Source: Cloacibacillus evryensis DSM 19522
GTDB lineage: Bacteria; Synergistota; Synergistia; Synergistales; Synergistaceae
Direction of reading: 5' to 3'
NCBI RefSeq assembly: GCF_000585335.1
Contig: NZ_KK073872.1
Span: forward strand, 2,099,283 to 2,163,282
Length of the DNA stretch: 64,000 nt
This document shows, in pieces, positions 39,270-48,507 of this stretch (positions are counted from its first letter, which is position 1; the number at the start of each line of letters is the position of its first letter). The notes under the pieces were generated by a model, which ran no database searches, was not told the origin of the DNA, and saw nothing but the letters and a program-made list of their open reading frames with translations. The position numbers were made by a program, and so were the translations under genes.

Positions 39270-39899
39270 CTATCTGGGCCAGTAGGGGTTATACTGCTTC
39301 TCCGCCGCGATCGTCGTCTCCGGGCCATGCCCGGGGAAAACTCTCATCTTGTCAGGCAGCCCGTCCAGTTTTTTAAGCGACTCGATCAGCACATCCTCAT
39401 TCCCGCCGGGAAGGTCGCTTCTGCCGATCGAGCGGGCAAACAACGTGTCCCCCGATATCAATATCTGCTCTTCACCGTCGGCGACTATGATGCAGATCCC
39501 GCCCAGCGTGTGGCCGGGAGTGTGGATCACATCGAGCGTCATCTTGCCGACTTTCAGCCTGTCGCCCTCTTTAAGCAGCTTCTCGGCCGAGGGCATTTCC
39601 ACGGCCTCGCCTATGTAGGTCGAAAGGTTTTTGCTCGCGCTCGTCAGGCATTCGGCATCTTCGCTGTGGATCGCGACGCCGTTTTCCGAGATATTGCGCA
39701 GGTCGGCGATGCCGCCGATGTGGTCGCTGTGTCCGTGGGTAAGGATGATCCAGTACAGCCTTATATCGTGGCTGCGGATAAAGTCCTCCACCTCTTTCGC
39801 GGGACCGCCCGGATCGACCACGAATCCGTTGCCGGAATCATCCCATATCAGATAACAATTCGTCCATAACGTTCCCAGAGGAAATCTTTTAATGTTCAT
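39270..39899 (-). CDS. MBL-fold metallohydrolase (glyoxalase II-like)
   Basis: A 209-residue metallo-beta-lactamase-fold protein with the dinuclear site THGHSDHIGG and later HTPGHTLGG, ISGDTLFARSIGRSD and FPGHGPETT. These fit the small hydroxyacylglutathione-hydrolase-like (YcbL/GloB) group of thioester hydrolases; the substrate is unknown. ATG 39899 is chosen because GGAGTG lies just upstream. The gene begins 5 bp after the dtd stop, in the relA-dtd-MBL-radC run. Confidence 0.88.
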   Translation of the reverse strand: MNIKRFPLGTLWTNCYLIWDDSGNGFVVDPGGPAKEVEDFIRSHDIRLYWIILTHGHSDHIGGIADLRNISENGVAIHSEDAECLTSASKNLSTYIGEAVEMPSAEKLLKEGDRLKVGKMTLDVIHTPGHTLGGICIIVADGEEQILISGDTLFARSIGRSDLPGGNEDVLIESLKKLDGLPDKMRVFPGHGPETTIAAEKQYNPYWPR

Positions 39900-39904
39900 A
39901 CAAT

Positions 39905-40348
39905 TCACTCCTTGGTATCTATCATCAGGGTAACCGGCCCGTCGTTCTGTATGTCCACCGCCATATATGCCTGAAACTGGCCGTGCGCGACCGGAATCCC
40001 CTCTTTTTTCACAGCTTCGATAAACTTAATGTACATTTCATTGGCGAACCCCGGTTCCGCGGCTTTAGCCCAAGAGGGGCGGCGTCCCTTTTTACACTCT
40101 CCGCAGAGGGTAAACTGGGAGATCACCAATATCTCTCCCCCAACGTCGGAGACCGAAAGATTCATTTTACCATCTTCATCGTCAAAAATACGAAGATTTA
40201 CGATTTTTTCGGCAAGCCAATCAATATCCCGCTGGTCGTCTTCGGGGACCACGCCGAGGAGCACCGTGATGCCGCGGCCGATCCCGCCGACTACGCGCCC
40301 CTCTACGGAGACTTTGGAAGATGATACCCGCTGCAAAAGCGCCTTCAT
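39905..40348 (-). CDS. dtd: D-aminoacyl-tRNA deacylase
   Basis: A 147-residue Dtd that removes D-amino acids, and glycine from tRNA-Ala, to protect translation. The family motifs ISQFTLCGECKKGRRPS and NDGPVTLMIDT (variant of NxGPVT) are present. It sits six bases after the (p)ppGpp synthetase gene, an arrangement common in Gram-positive and related bacteria. Confidence 0.96.
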   Translation of the reverse strand: MKALLQRVSSSKVSVEGRVVGGIGRGITVLLGVVPEDDQRDIDWLAEKIVNLRIFDDEDGKMNLSVSDVGGEILVISQFTLCGECKKGRRPSWAKAAEPGFANEMYIKFIEAVKKEGIPVAHGQFQAYMAVDIQNDGPVTLMIDTKE

Positions 40349-40354
40349 TGCTCT

Positions 40355-42709
40355 TTACCCCCTGGTGATTTCCAGTATTCCCGAAATATTGTTGAGCTTC
40401 GCGATTATCCTGTACAAATGCTCGAGGTCCCTAACCTGCAGGTCCGCGACGACGCGCGTACGAGTGTTGTTGACTACGCTGGCCTTGACATTGGATATCA
40501 GCCCGTCCATCAACGCTATCGTTTGGACTATGTCGGCAAGCAGCGACTGCTTCTCCACCCCTTCGACCTTTATTCGCGCCGTATAACGCGTATCCTTAGG
40601 CCTTCCCCACGCCACAGACACCTGCTTCGCGCGATCGGCTCTCTCAATGTTCGCGCAGTCCCTCCGGTGTACGGAGATGCCGCGGCTCTGCGTGACGACG
40701 CCGACGATAGGGTCTCCCGGGATCGGACGGCAGCACTGCGCGAGAGTGACAAGCACTCCCGGCGCGCCCTCCACGACTATCTCGGAATCGGCCTCTTTCC
40801 GCTGCTGCGGCGCGGCGGCTTCCGGGATCGCCTCCGCCTGTACCTTAGAGCTGTCGGGCGTGATACGCCCAAGGACGCTGGCCGGCGAATGGCTGCCGGA
40901 GCCGACGGCGATCACCAGTTCGTCGAGGCTCGAATAGCCGAGCTCGCGCGCAATGTGCGCAAGCTGCGAATTAACGGCCTCAAGCGGATTTTCCACTCCG
41001 GGACTGCGGCGCGCCGCTTCTTTTTCAAGCAGTTCGCGGCCGCGTTTGGACTTCTCGTCGCGCTCCTGCCGTTCCAACTGGCGGAACCATGATTTTATCT
41101 TGCTGCGCGTACGGTTTGATTTCGCGATCTTCAGCCAGTCACGCGAGGGTTTGCCCTGCGGCGAGGTGAGGATGCGCACGATATCCCCGTTGTGAAGCTC
41201 CTGATCCATCGGCGCGATGCGCCCGTTGATCATCGTGCCCACACATTTGTGGCCGACCTGCGTGTGCACGGCGTAGGCGAAGTCTATCGAGGTCGAGCCG
41301 TTGGGCACACGCACGACCTTTCCCTTGGGGGTGAAGACAAAGACGTCGTTTGAGAGGACGTCCGTCTTGAGGTTGTCCAGGAACAGAGTCCCGTCCGACG
41401 CGCTCTCCGTGCCCCCCTCGCCGGCGCTCCCGGCCTCCCCCTCGTTATGTTCCGGAGCGGCGTCCAGCGCCTTGCGTATCCAGGTGAGCCCCTTGTCGAG
41501 GTTGTCTACCTTGTGGCCGCCCTCTTTATAGTTCCAGTGGGCGGCGATGCCGTATTCGGCGAGGAGGTGCATCTCTTTCGTGCGTATCTGCACCTCGAGA
41601 GGTTCCCCTTCCGGGCCGACCACGGTCGTATGAAGCGATTGGTACATGTTGCTCTTGGGGTTTGCTATGTAGTCGTCAAAAAGCCCCGGGATCGGCTTCC
41701 ATATCGTATGGACCAGCCCCAGCACCTGGTAGCATTCGCCGATCGTCTTCACGATGACACGCAGCGCCAGCAGGTCGTAGAGCTGTTCCAGCGAAAGGTT
41801 TTTTCGCCGCATCTTTTCATATATGCTGTAGAAATGCTTCGGCCGCCCCTTTATCGAGGCGTTTATGTTGTCGTCTTTCAGCCGTTGTTCGAGGGTGTCC
41901 ATCGCCTCTTTGATGATCCCCTCGCGCTCGGGAAGCTTCTTTCGCACGCGGCGTTTGATGTCATAGTACATCTCGGGGTCAAGGATGCGGAAAGACAGGT
42001 CTTCCAGCTCCCGCTTCACCTGATATATGCCGAGCCTGTGAGCGAGCGGCGCGTATATTTCAAGGGTCTCCCGCGCGATAGAGAGCTGCTTCTCCCTCTT
42101 ATGCGAGGATATCGTGCGCATATTGTGGAGGCGGTCGGCGAGCTTTATAAGCACCACGCGGATATCCTTCGCCATAACGACGAACATCTTCCGGAGGTTC
42201 TCTGACTGGTATTCTTCGACGGACTTGAACTGAAGCTTTCCGAGCTTCGTCACGCCGTCCACCAGAATGACCACATCCTCGCCAAACTTCTCCGAGAGCT
42301 GCTGCGGCGTTGTCGCGGTATCCTCCAGCACGTCGTGCAGCAGGGAGGCGACGATGGTCTCCCTGTCTATCTCCATGCTTGAAAGTATCGCGGCGACGCT
42401 CACGGTGTGTATTATATACGGCTCTCCCGTGTGGCGGCGCTGCTTTCCGTGCGCTACGGAGGAAAAGACAAAGGCTTCGCCGATCATCTTCATATCATCT
42501 TTAGGCAGATACAGGGAGGCCTTCGCCCATAGATCCTGCCAGGCAAGGCGCAGCGAGGCGACCCGCTGGTCCTCGGAGACGCGCCCCCAATAGCTCTCCA
42601 TCAGCGCGCGGCTCTCCCGCTCCCCGAAGGAGAAACCGCCCATGCTTGCGATCTCCGACATGTGCGCGGATCTCACATTTGCCGCCGTACCTTTATTTTC
42701 TGTGTTCAT
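40355..42709 (-). CDS. rel: Bifunctional (p)ppGpp synthetase/hydrolase (Rel/SpoT)
   Basis: A 784-residue Rel enzyme. The hydrolase HD domain is intact (HTGEPYIIHTVSVAAIL, LLHDVLEDT). The synthetase domain holds EVQIRTKEMHLLAEYGIAAHW. A TGS domain (VFVFTPKGKVVRVPNGSTSIDF) and a C-terminal ACT domain complete it. It makes and degrades the stringent-response alarmone, and as the only copy in the window it is probably the main one. ATG 42709 is preferred over a GTG at 42721. Confidence 0.96.
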   Translation of the reverse strand: MNTENKGTAANVRSAHMSEIASMGGFSFGERESRALMESYWGRVSEDQRVASLRLAWQDLWAKASLYLPKDDMKMIGEAFVFSSVAHGKQRRHTGEPYIIHTVSVAAILSSMEIDRETIVASLLHDVLEDTATTPQQLSEKFGEDVVILVDGVTKLGKLQFKSVEEYQSENLRKMFVVMAKDIRVVLIKLADRLHNMRTISSHKREKQLSIARETLEIYAPLAHRLGIYQVKRELEDLSFRILDPEMYYDIKRRVRKKLPEREGIIKEAMDTLEQRLKDDNINASIKGRPKHFYSIYEKMRRKNLSLEQLYDLLALRVIVKTIGECYQVLGLVHTIWKPIPGLFDDYIANPKSNMYQSLHTTVVGPEGEPLEVQIRTKEMHLLAEYGIAAHWNYKEGGHKVDNLDKGLTWIRKALDAAPEHNEGEAGSAGEGGTESASDGTLFLDNLKTDVLSNDVFVFTPKGKVVRVPNGSTSIDFAYAVHTQVGHKCVGTMINGRIAPMDQELHNGDIVRILTSPQGKPSRDWLKIAKSNRTRSKIKSWFRQLERQERDEKSKRGRELLEKEAARRSPGVENPLEAVNSQLAHIARELGYSSLDELVIAVGSGSHSPASVLGRITPDSSKVQAEAIPEAAAPQQRKEADSEIVVEGAPGVLVTLAQCCRPIPGDPIVGVVTQSRGISVHRRDCANIERADRAKQVSVAWGRPKDTRYTARIKVEGVEKQSLLADIVQTIALMDGLISNVKASVVNNTRTRVVADLQVRDLEHLYRIIAKLNNISGILEITRG

Positions 42710-42732
42710 ACACTCTATCACCGCCGCGCGAA

Positions 42733-44397
42733 TTATTGCTCCTGCATTACCATCTTTTCAAGTATGAACTGAAGAGAGGTAACATTCCTCCACGTATCGA
42801 GGCGTGGCTTGTAGACCCAGCCGTCGATCCCCCCGCGGTCGTCAAACATATCGGCGGCGCTAAAGGCGAGCAGGGAGGCCGAGCCCAGTTCGATCTTAAC
42901 ATGCTTTCCAGTTTTGCCTAATGGTACCACACTCATCTGTCCGCCGTAAGGGGAATAGAGCATCGGGGCGGGGTTTTCCATGCCGAACGGGCCTAAGGCG
43001 ACCGCCTCGGACCAGGTGCTCATGTCGAGATTGACCGGGTTCCAATAGAGGAGGTCCTCCTTTTCGCCCACAACCTCGACGGCGGAGAGCATCTCCTCCA
43101 TCATGCCGCGCAGCTTCTCCCAGTTTTCCGTTTTCACGCTGAAACCGGCCGCGAGGCGATGGCCGCCCCATGTGTTGAGAAGCGGGGCCAGCTGCTTCAG
43201 GACTCCGACCGCGTCCCCGCCGGCGGGCATGCGCAGGGTGCCGCGCATAATATCGCCGACGGCGGCAACAAGAGCCACCGGGGAGCTGCGCTCGCTGCAG
43301 ATACGGCTTGCGACGCTGCTCAAAACGCCTACGGACCAGTCGCTGTTAGTGAGCACATATTTGTATTTGCCCTCCGCGGCGCTCTCGACCTGTTCAAGTA
43401 TCTTCGACGAGAGCTCGCGGCGCTTGCGGTTCAGCGCGATAAGTCTGCCTACGTTGCTCGCGAGGTTTTTGCTGGGAAAGAGAATGTCGACCGCGAGATC
43501 GGCGAGATAGAGACGCCCCGCCGCGTTGAGGCAGGGAATTATCTTCATCGCAAGATCTTCCGTGTCTATCGAGGAGGCGGCGATGCCGAGCTGCTCCATC
43601 AAGATGTTGAGCCCGGGCCGCGTATGGGTGCGGATCGATTTCAGCCCCTCGCGCACGAGGGCGCGGTTCAGCGACGAAGCCAAGGATACGCAGTCGGCGA
43701 TCGTGGCCAGCGCCACCACGTCGAGCATCCTCAGCAGCTGACGCTCCGTCAGCAGTTCGTTCTGCCATATCCAGCACCAAATGACGCCGGTGGCGCACAA
43801 TTTTTTCGCCGCGGCGTCGCCCGATATTTGCGGGTTTATCATCGTGTCGCAGCCGGCCGGGGTGCCCTCGACGAGGTGATGGTCGAAGACGATCACCGGG
43901 ATGCCGCTCTTTTTGAGCGTCTCGACAGCCTCGACGTCCTGCGATCCGCAGTCGACGACGATCACCAAGTCGCAGCCGCGCTTCGCGATCGTGGCCGCGA
44001 CGTCATTATGCAGTCCGTAGCCCTGATTGAAACGGTGCGGGATGAAATAACGGACATGGGCCCCGCGCACAAGCGCGAGTTCCATCGCGATCGCAGTCGC
44101 GGAGATGCCGTCGACGTCATAGTCGCCGTAGACTACGACGTTGGAGGCGTCGGTCAGCCCACGCACCAGTTCGGCCGCTTTATTATTTTCTGCTCCCAGG
44201 TCAAGCTTCTCCAACAGGCGCGGTAAATGTGGGGAAAGCCAATTTTCCACCTCACGAGGCATCACATCCGCGGTAAGCCCGCGCATTTCCAACAGTGACG
44301 CCTGTAAAGGTGAACAATTAAATTTCGCCGCTATTTCCGCTGAGACCGTTGACTGGGTAAAAATGTTCAGTGAGTCTTTGGTACAGCGTACGACCAA
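42733..44397 (-). CDS. recJ: Single-stranded-DNA exonuclease RecJ
   Basis: A 554-residue DHH-family nuclease. The phosphoesterase motifs YGDYDVDGISA, VVDCGSQD and VFDHHLVEG coordinate Mn, and the DHHA1 part has GGHRLAAGF. RecJ degrades 5' single-stranded ends in recombination and mismatch repair. The start is TTG at 44397 with GGAG six bases upstream, just beyond the stop of the LapA-like gene. It precedes the rel gene by 23 bp. Confidence 0.94.
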   Translation of the reverse strand: MVVRCTKDSLNIFTQSTVSAEIAAKFNCSPLQASLLEMRGLTADVMPREVENWLSPHLPRLLEKLDLGAENNKAAELVRGLTDASNVVVYGDYDVDGISATAIAMELALVRGAHVRYFIPHRFNQGYGLHNDVAATIAKRGCDLVIVVDCGSQDVEAVETLKKSGIPVIVFDHHLVEGTPAGCDTMINPQISGDAAAKKLCATGVIWCWIWQNELLTERQLLRMLDVVALATIADCVSLASSLNRALVREGLKSIRTHTRPGLNILMEQLGIAASSIDTEDLAMKIIPCLNAAGRLYLADLAVDILFPSKNLASNVGRLIALNRKRRELSSKILEQVESAAEGKYKYVLTNSDWSVGVLSSVASRICSERSSPVALVAAVGDIMRGTLRMPAGGDAVGVLKQLAPLLNTWGGHRLAAGFSVKTENWEKLRGMMEEMLSAVEVVGEKEDLLYWNPVNLDMSTWSEAVALGPFGMENPAPMLYSPYGGQMSVVPLGKTGKHVKIELGSASLLAFSAADMFDDRGGIDGWVYKPRLDTWRNVTSLQFILEKMVMQEQ

Positions 44398-44400
44398 AGG

Positions 44401-44757
44401 TTACTCCGCCGTTTCCGGCTCGGGAGCACCGCTTTCCTGCGGGCGGCTCTCCGACGCGGCCTGTGTTTTGGCGACGAAGGAGTCGAGGATCGTCTTCTTT
44501 TCCTGTTCTAAAGCGGCGATCTTTTCATCCTTCTGCTTAAGTTCCTTCTTGTACTTTGAACGCACTTCAAAGACAGAGAAGAGGGAGAAGAACCACATGA
44601 TGGCCGCTCCCGAAGAAAACAGGACTACCTCCCAGACTCCCTGCGGCAGCGTCCATTCAAAGATAAGGAAACGGATGGTAACGTCGCCGATATTCTGAAA
44701 GGCGAACAGCGCAGAGAGGAACATGGTCAGTACGATCGCAAGTATATAGCTTTTCAA
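44401..44757 (-). CDS. LapA-domain (DUF1049) membrane protein
   Basis: A 118-residue protein with two membrane segments (about 3-23 and 41-62) followed by a charged coiled-coil tail (KYKKELKQKDEKIAALEQEKK) and an acidic end. This is the layout of LapA/YciS proteins, associated with envelope or lipopolysaccharide assembly factors. I choose the TTG at 44757, which has GGAGGG six bases upstream. It abuts recJ. Confidence 0.82.
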   Translation of the reverse strand: MKSYILAIVLTMFLSALFAFQNIGDVTIRFLIFEWTLPQGVWEVVLFSSGAAIMWFFSLFSVFEVRSKYKKELKQKDEKIAALEQEKKTILDSFVAKTQAASESRPQESGAPEPETAE

Positions 44758-44832
44758 ACAAATCCCTCCAGTCGGCAAGGGACACCGTCCCTCACCCATC
44801 TTCATATACCCTTATATCATACAACATAACAT

Positions 44833-44873
44833 AAAAAAAATCTCTCCCCTTACCGGGGAGAGAGATTTTTTTA
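44833..44873. terminator. Bidirectional terminator below secF
   Basis: AATCTCTCCCC pairs with GGGGAGAGAGATT (two-base bulge) around TTACC, flanked by A8 on the left and T7 on the right. It can end secDF transcription on the minus strand and lies between secF and the LapA-like gene. Confidence 0.9.
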
Positions 44874-44895
44874 GGTATTTGACGTATGCGGTATC

Positions 44896-45777
44896 TTAAT
44901 ATTTCGGCGAGCGCAGGTACCACTCGACGAGCATCGAGCTCGCGATATAGATGGAGCTGTAGGTCCCCACGCCGATGCCGATGAGGAAGGCGAAGGCAAA
45001 GTTGCTGATGACCTCGCCGCCGAAGATGTACATGGAGACGACCGGCAGCAGCGTCGTGACCGAGGTATTGATGGTGCGCGAGAGCGTCTGGTTGATCGAA
45101 GTGTTGACAAGATCGACGATGCCCTTGCTGCGGACCTGTCCCCAGTTCTCACGAATGCGGTCGAGCACGACGATCGAGTCGTTCAGCGAATAACCGGCGA
45201 CGGTAAGGATGGCCGCGATAAAGGTGACTGAGACCTCCTTGCCGGTGAGGCTGTATACTCCGAGCATCAGAATGACGTCGTGCATCAGCGAAATGACCGC
45301 CGCCGCGCCAAAACGGAAACGGAAACGGAATGCCATGTAGACGAGGATGCCGGCAAGCGCGAGCAGCAGCGCGTAGGTAGCCTGCGCGCGAAGTTCTCCG
45401 CCGACGACGGGGCCGATCTTATCCACGCGGAGCACCTTGTAGCCTCCGATATCGGACTTGAGCACGTCAAGCACATCTTTGCGAACCTGGTCGTCCTGCG
45501 CCTGGAAGCGAAGGAGCACGTCCGAGTTGTCAAAGGCCTGTATCGTTGCGCCGCCCTGGCCTATCTTGCTGAGCGCGGAGCGCACATCCGCGATATCCAC
45601 CGCTTTTTCAAATTTGACCTGCAGAACGAGGCCTCCGGTAAAATCGACCCCGAGGTTAAGCCCCTTCGCCAGCAGGAGGCCGAACGACGCGAGGATACAT
45701 ACAAGGCTGATGCCTATCAGCATCTTCCTGTACTTCATAAACGGGAAATTTAGTTTTGAAGCGTCAAATGTAGCCAT
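44896..45777 (-). CDS. secF: Protein translocase subunit SecF
   Basis: A 293-residue SecF: the first membrane segment, then LNLGVDFTGGLVLQVKF, the periplasmic P1 domain, and five further membrane helices with the SLNDSIVVLDRIREN motif. With SecD it uses proton or sodium flow to pull secreted proteins across the membrane. It follows secD by 18 bp. Confidence 0.97.
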   Translation of the reverse strand: MATFDASKLNFPFMKYRKMLIGISLVCILASFGLLLAKGLNLGVDFTGGLVLQVKFEKAVDIADVRSALSKIGQGGATIQAFDNSDVLLRFQAQDDQVRKDVLDVLKSDIGGYKVLRVDKIGPVVGGELRAQATYALLLALAGILVYMAFRFRFRFGAAAVISLMHDVILMLGVYSLTGKEVSVTFIAAILTVAGYSLNDSIVVLDRIRENWGQVRSKGIVDLVNTSINQTLSRTINTSVTTLLPVVSMYIFGGEVISNFAFAFLIGIGVGTYSSIYIASSMLVEWYLRSPKY

Positions 45778-45795
45778 TTCTTATTGCCTCCTTCT

Positions 45796-47178
45796 CTAAA
45801 GGGTATGGCTCTTGCGCGCTGACAGGACTATGCCCAGCAGCGTCCGCGTGACCACCGTATTGCAGAAGACAGAGGCGACTACGCCTATGCTCAGCGTGAC
45901 GGCAAAGCCGCGTATCGGGCCGCTTCCGAAGTAGAAGAGTATCGCGGCGGCGATGAGCGTCGTAATGTTCGAGTCGAGAATGACGATAAGCGCCTTGCGG
46001 AAGCCCGTATCGAGAGCCGCCATCATCGTCTTGCCAGAACGGAATTCCTCTTTCATTCTCTCATATATGAGAATGTTGCCGTCTACCGCCATGCCTATCG
46101 TAAGGATCATACCTCCGATACCGGGGAGCGTAAGCGTCGACTTGAGCATAATGAGCGCGGCGACGACGAGAAGCATCGCCACGGCAAGCGCGACATCAGC
46201 GGCGATCCCCAGCAGTCCGTAGTAGACCACCATAAAAATGACGACTAGCGCGGCGCCGATAAGTCCTGATTTTATGCCGTCATGTATGGAGTCGGCGCCG
46301 AGGGACGGCCCCACCGAGCGGTTCTCAAGGACTTCGACAGAAACAGGGAGCGCGCCGGCGCGAAGCATGATCGCGAGCCGGTTGGCCTCGGCGGTCGAGA
46401 AGGAGCCTGTGATCTGCGCCTCTCCGCCGGAGATGCGCTGCTGAACGACCGGAGCGGAAATAACGGTGCCGTCAAGCACGATGGCGATCTGTTTGCCTAT
46501 GTTGGCGGCCGTCGCCTCGTCAAAGAGCTTGGCGCCGCCGGGGTTGAATTTGAGGGAGACGGCGGCTTTTCCGAACTGGTCAAAATTCGTCTCCGCCTTT
46601 GTGAGATCCCCGCCGCCGACATACTGCTTGCCAAGAAGGTAGGCGCTGCCGCTTTCACTTCTGGCGACAGCCATGTCGGAATTCGACTTAACCGCCTCTT
46701 CCATCTGCTTGATGTAAAGGTCGACCTCGTCCTTTGCCGCAGACCAGCGTTCCTCGGCGGTCTTAAACTGTTCGTCGCTGTCGTAGTTCGAGCGCACGGG
46801 TTTTGCCGGCACGCGCGGCGATTCGCCAAGCACCTGGCGGAACTGAAGAACGGCTGTGCGTCCGATCAGGTCAAGAGCCGCCTCTGGGTCTTCGATCCCG
46901 GGCAGGTCTATGGCGATACGGTCGTCGCCTTCGCGCTGGATCACCGGTTCGGCGATGCCGTACTGGTCTACGCGGGAGCGGAGGACCACGAGAAGTCTTT
47001 CCAGACTGTCAGGGGTGAGCGGATTTTCCGGCGTTCCCTTCGCCTGAAGTATGATATGGACGCCGCCTCTAAGGTCAAGGCCAAGGCGTACCTTCCCTTT
47101 TATCGGGAACGCCACCGCCGCGGCGATTATGACAACTGCAACGACCAGAATAAGCCGCCATTTGTCTCTTTTTAGCAT
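45796..47178 (-). CDS. secD: Protein translocase subunit SecD
   Basis: A 460-residue SecD with LGLDLRGGVHIILQ after the first membrane helix, the periplasmic P1 head, and six membrane helices with IGMAVDGNILIYERMKEE. It lies between yajC and secF. It is at the short end for SecD but has all the expected parts. The spacer upstream contains a terminator-like hairpin. Confidence 0.97.
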   Translation of the reverse strand: MLKRDKWRLILVVAVVIIAAAVAFPIKGKVRLGLDLRGGVHIILQAKGTPENPLTPDSLERLLVVLRSRVDQYGIAEPVIQREGDDRIAIDLPGIEDPEAALDLIGRTAVLQFRQVLGESPRVPAKPVRSNYDSDEQFKTAEERWSAAKDEVDLYIKQMEEAVKSNSDMAVARSESGSAYLLGKQYVGGGDLTKAETNFDQFGKAAVSLKFNPGGAKLFDEATAANIGKQIAIVLDGTVISAPVVQQRISGGEAQITGSFSTAEANRLAIMLRAGALPVSVEVLENRSVGPSLGADSIHDGIKSGLIGAALVVIFMVVYYGLLGIAADVALAVAMLLVVAALIMLKSTLTLPGIGGMILTIGMAVDGNILIYERMKEEFRSGKTMMAALDTGFRKALIVILDSNITTLIAAAILFYFGSGPIRGFAVTLSIGVVASVFCNTVVTRTLLGIVLSARKSHTL

Positions 47179-47204
47179 CTTACATGCGCCTCCTCACAAA
47201 GAAA

Positions 47205-47235
47205 ACGGAGTGGACCCGTAAGTTGTCCTCTCCGT
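47205..47235 (-). terminator. Terminator-like hairpin between yajC and secD, possible attenuator
   Basis: On the minus strand ACGGAGAGGAC (47235-47225) pairs with GTCCACTCCGT (47215-47205), one A-A mismatch, followed by TTTCTTT. It lies inside an otherwise co-directional yajC-secD-secF set, so it would lower secDF relative to yajC if active. Confidence 0.55.
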
Positions 47236-47266
47236 AAAAAAAACAGAGTAACGTTATAGGCTATGG

Positions 47267-47752
47267 CTAAGCCTCTTTATTGGATTCCTCATCTTTATTT
47301 TCAGAGGCGGCAACGCTGTCTTCGATCACGGCGGCTTCGGGGTTTTCTTCGACCGCCGCGGCCTCCAGCAGGGGAGCCTCTTCCGCCGGCTTGGCCTCTT
47401 CAGCCGCCGGCTTAGTTTCTTCAACCAACGCCTCAGATTTCTTGGATTTCTTTTTCTTCGGCTGTGAGCCCGTCATGTTGCCGTCGCTCTTTTTCATTGA
47501 GACGGAGCTCTTGAGGATACGCGCCTTAACGCCTTCGTCAAGTTCGACTATATAGCTGTCGTCCAGGGTCTCGCGAACTACGCCAAAGAACCCTCCGGCA
47601 GTTATAACCGTATCTCCCTTACTGATGCTGGCAAGCATATCTTCATGCGCCTTTTGTTTCTTCTTCTGCGGCCTGATAATCATGAAATAGAATATCGCCG
47701 CAAACATTGCGAGAGGTAGCAACATACCTGTCAAACCGCCCTGCTGGCCCAA
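47267..47752 (-). CDS. yajC: YajC, SecDF-associated membrane protein
   Basis: A 161-residue YajC: one N-terminal membrane helix (LLPLAMFAAIFYFMIIRP), then QKKKQKAHEDMLASISKGD and VITAGGFFGVVRE typical of the family. Residues from about 100 form an Ala/Glu-rich acidic tail that most YajC proteins lack. The start is TTG at 47752 behind AAGGAGG. It is the first gene of yajC-secD-secF. Confidence 0.93.
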   Translation of the reverse strand: MGQQGGLTGMLLPLAMFAAIFYFMIIRPQKKKQKAHEDMLASISKGDTVITAGGFFGVVRETLDDSYIVELDEGVKARILKSSVSMKKSDGNMTGSQPKKKKSKKSEALVEETKPAAEEAKPAEEAPLLEAAAVEENPEAAVIEDSVAASENKDEESNKEA

Positions 47753-47797
47753 AGAAATTCCTCCTTACAAAACTTGTTTTTAATTTGTTTCTTTCGC

Positions 47798-47833
47798 CAC
47801 AACGGGTATTTTATCATGATATCGCCCGTTGTG
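47798..47833 (-). other. Inverted repeat between rex and yajC
   Basis: CACAACGGG (47798-47806) and CCCGTTGTG (47825-47833) are perfect 9-bp arms. There is no T-run directly after, so termination is uncertain. It lies between the rex stop and the yajC start and could be a weak terminator or a binding site. Confidence 0.5.
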
Positions 47834-47858
47834 CATATATCCTTTTTCTCTTTTGACG

Positions 47859-48491
47859 CTAATGCTGTTTTTCCTGCTCCTTGAGGAAAAAGAGAAGCTT
47901 CTCAAGTTCAACGAAGATATCCACGCGGTAGAACAATATCCTTTCGGGAACGACCACCGTCGCCGGCGTAAAGGCAAGTATCCCCTTCAGCGTCGGCGAG
48001 GCGACGGCCTTATCCACGCACGCCTGCGCTGCTGCCGCCGGCACCGCCAGCAGCAGCACCTCGATGTTGCGCTCCTCCATCACCCTGGCGATATCGTCCG
48101 AATGGAAGCACTCTACTCCCATCACTTTGCGTCCCACCTTTTCCGGGTCGATATCGAAGAGCGCCTCCACGCTGAACTTATAACTTTGAAAGGCCGTATG
48201 TCCCATAAGGGCCGTTCCCAGATTGCCAACGCCGGCAAGCGCCACATGCCATACGCGGGGCGAAGCCAGAATGTTTTCGATATGAGCGCACAGGCGGTTC
48301 ACGTGATAACCGACGCCGCGCTTTCCTATCTCGCCGAAATAGGAAAGGTCTTTACGTACTTGACTGGCCTTTATCCCAAGCATCTCTCCCATCTGAAGGG
48401 AAGAGACGACCTTGCGCCCCTCCTCTTTCATCAGCATCAGGAGGCGGTAGTATTGTATGAGCCTCTCTACCGTTGGTTCCGCTACTTTCAT
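47859..48491 (-). CDS. rex: Redox-sensing repressor Rex
   Basis: A 210-residue Rex. The N-terminal winged helix (RLIQYYRLLMLMKEEGRK, MLGIKASQVRKDLSYFG) binds DNA, and the Rossmann domain has the NADH-binding ALAGVGNLGTAL. Rex senses the NADH/NAD+ ratio and represses fermentation and respiration genes when NADH is low. I start it at ATG 48491, with GGAGG upstream. It follows eno by 16 bp, which places a glycolytic gene and a redox regulator in one transcript. Confidence 0.95.
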   Translation of the reverse strand: MKVAEPTVERLIQYYRLLMLMKEEGRKVVSSLQMGEMLGIKASQVRKDLSYFGEIGKRGVGYHVNRLCAHIENILASPRVWHVALAGVGNLGTALMGHTAFQSYKFSVEALFDIDPEKVGRKVMGVECFHSDDIARVMEERNIEVLLLAVPAAAAQACVDKAVASPTLKGILAFTPATVVVPERILFYRVDIFVELEKLLFFLKEQEKQH

Positions 48492-48507
48492 TATATCGTA
48501 TCCTCCT

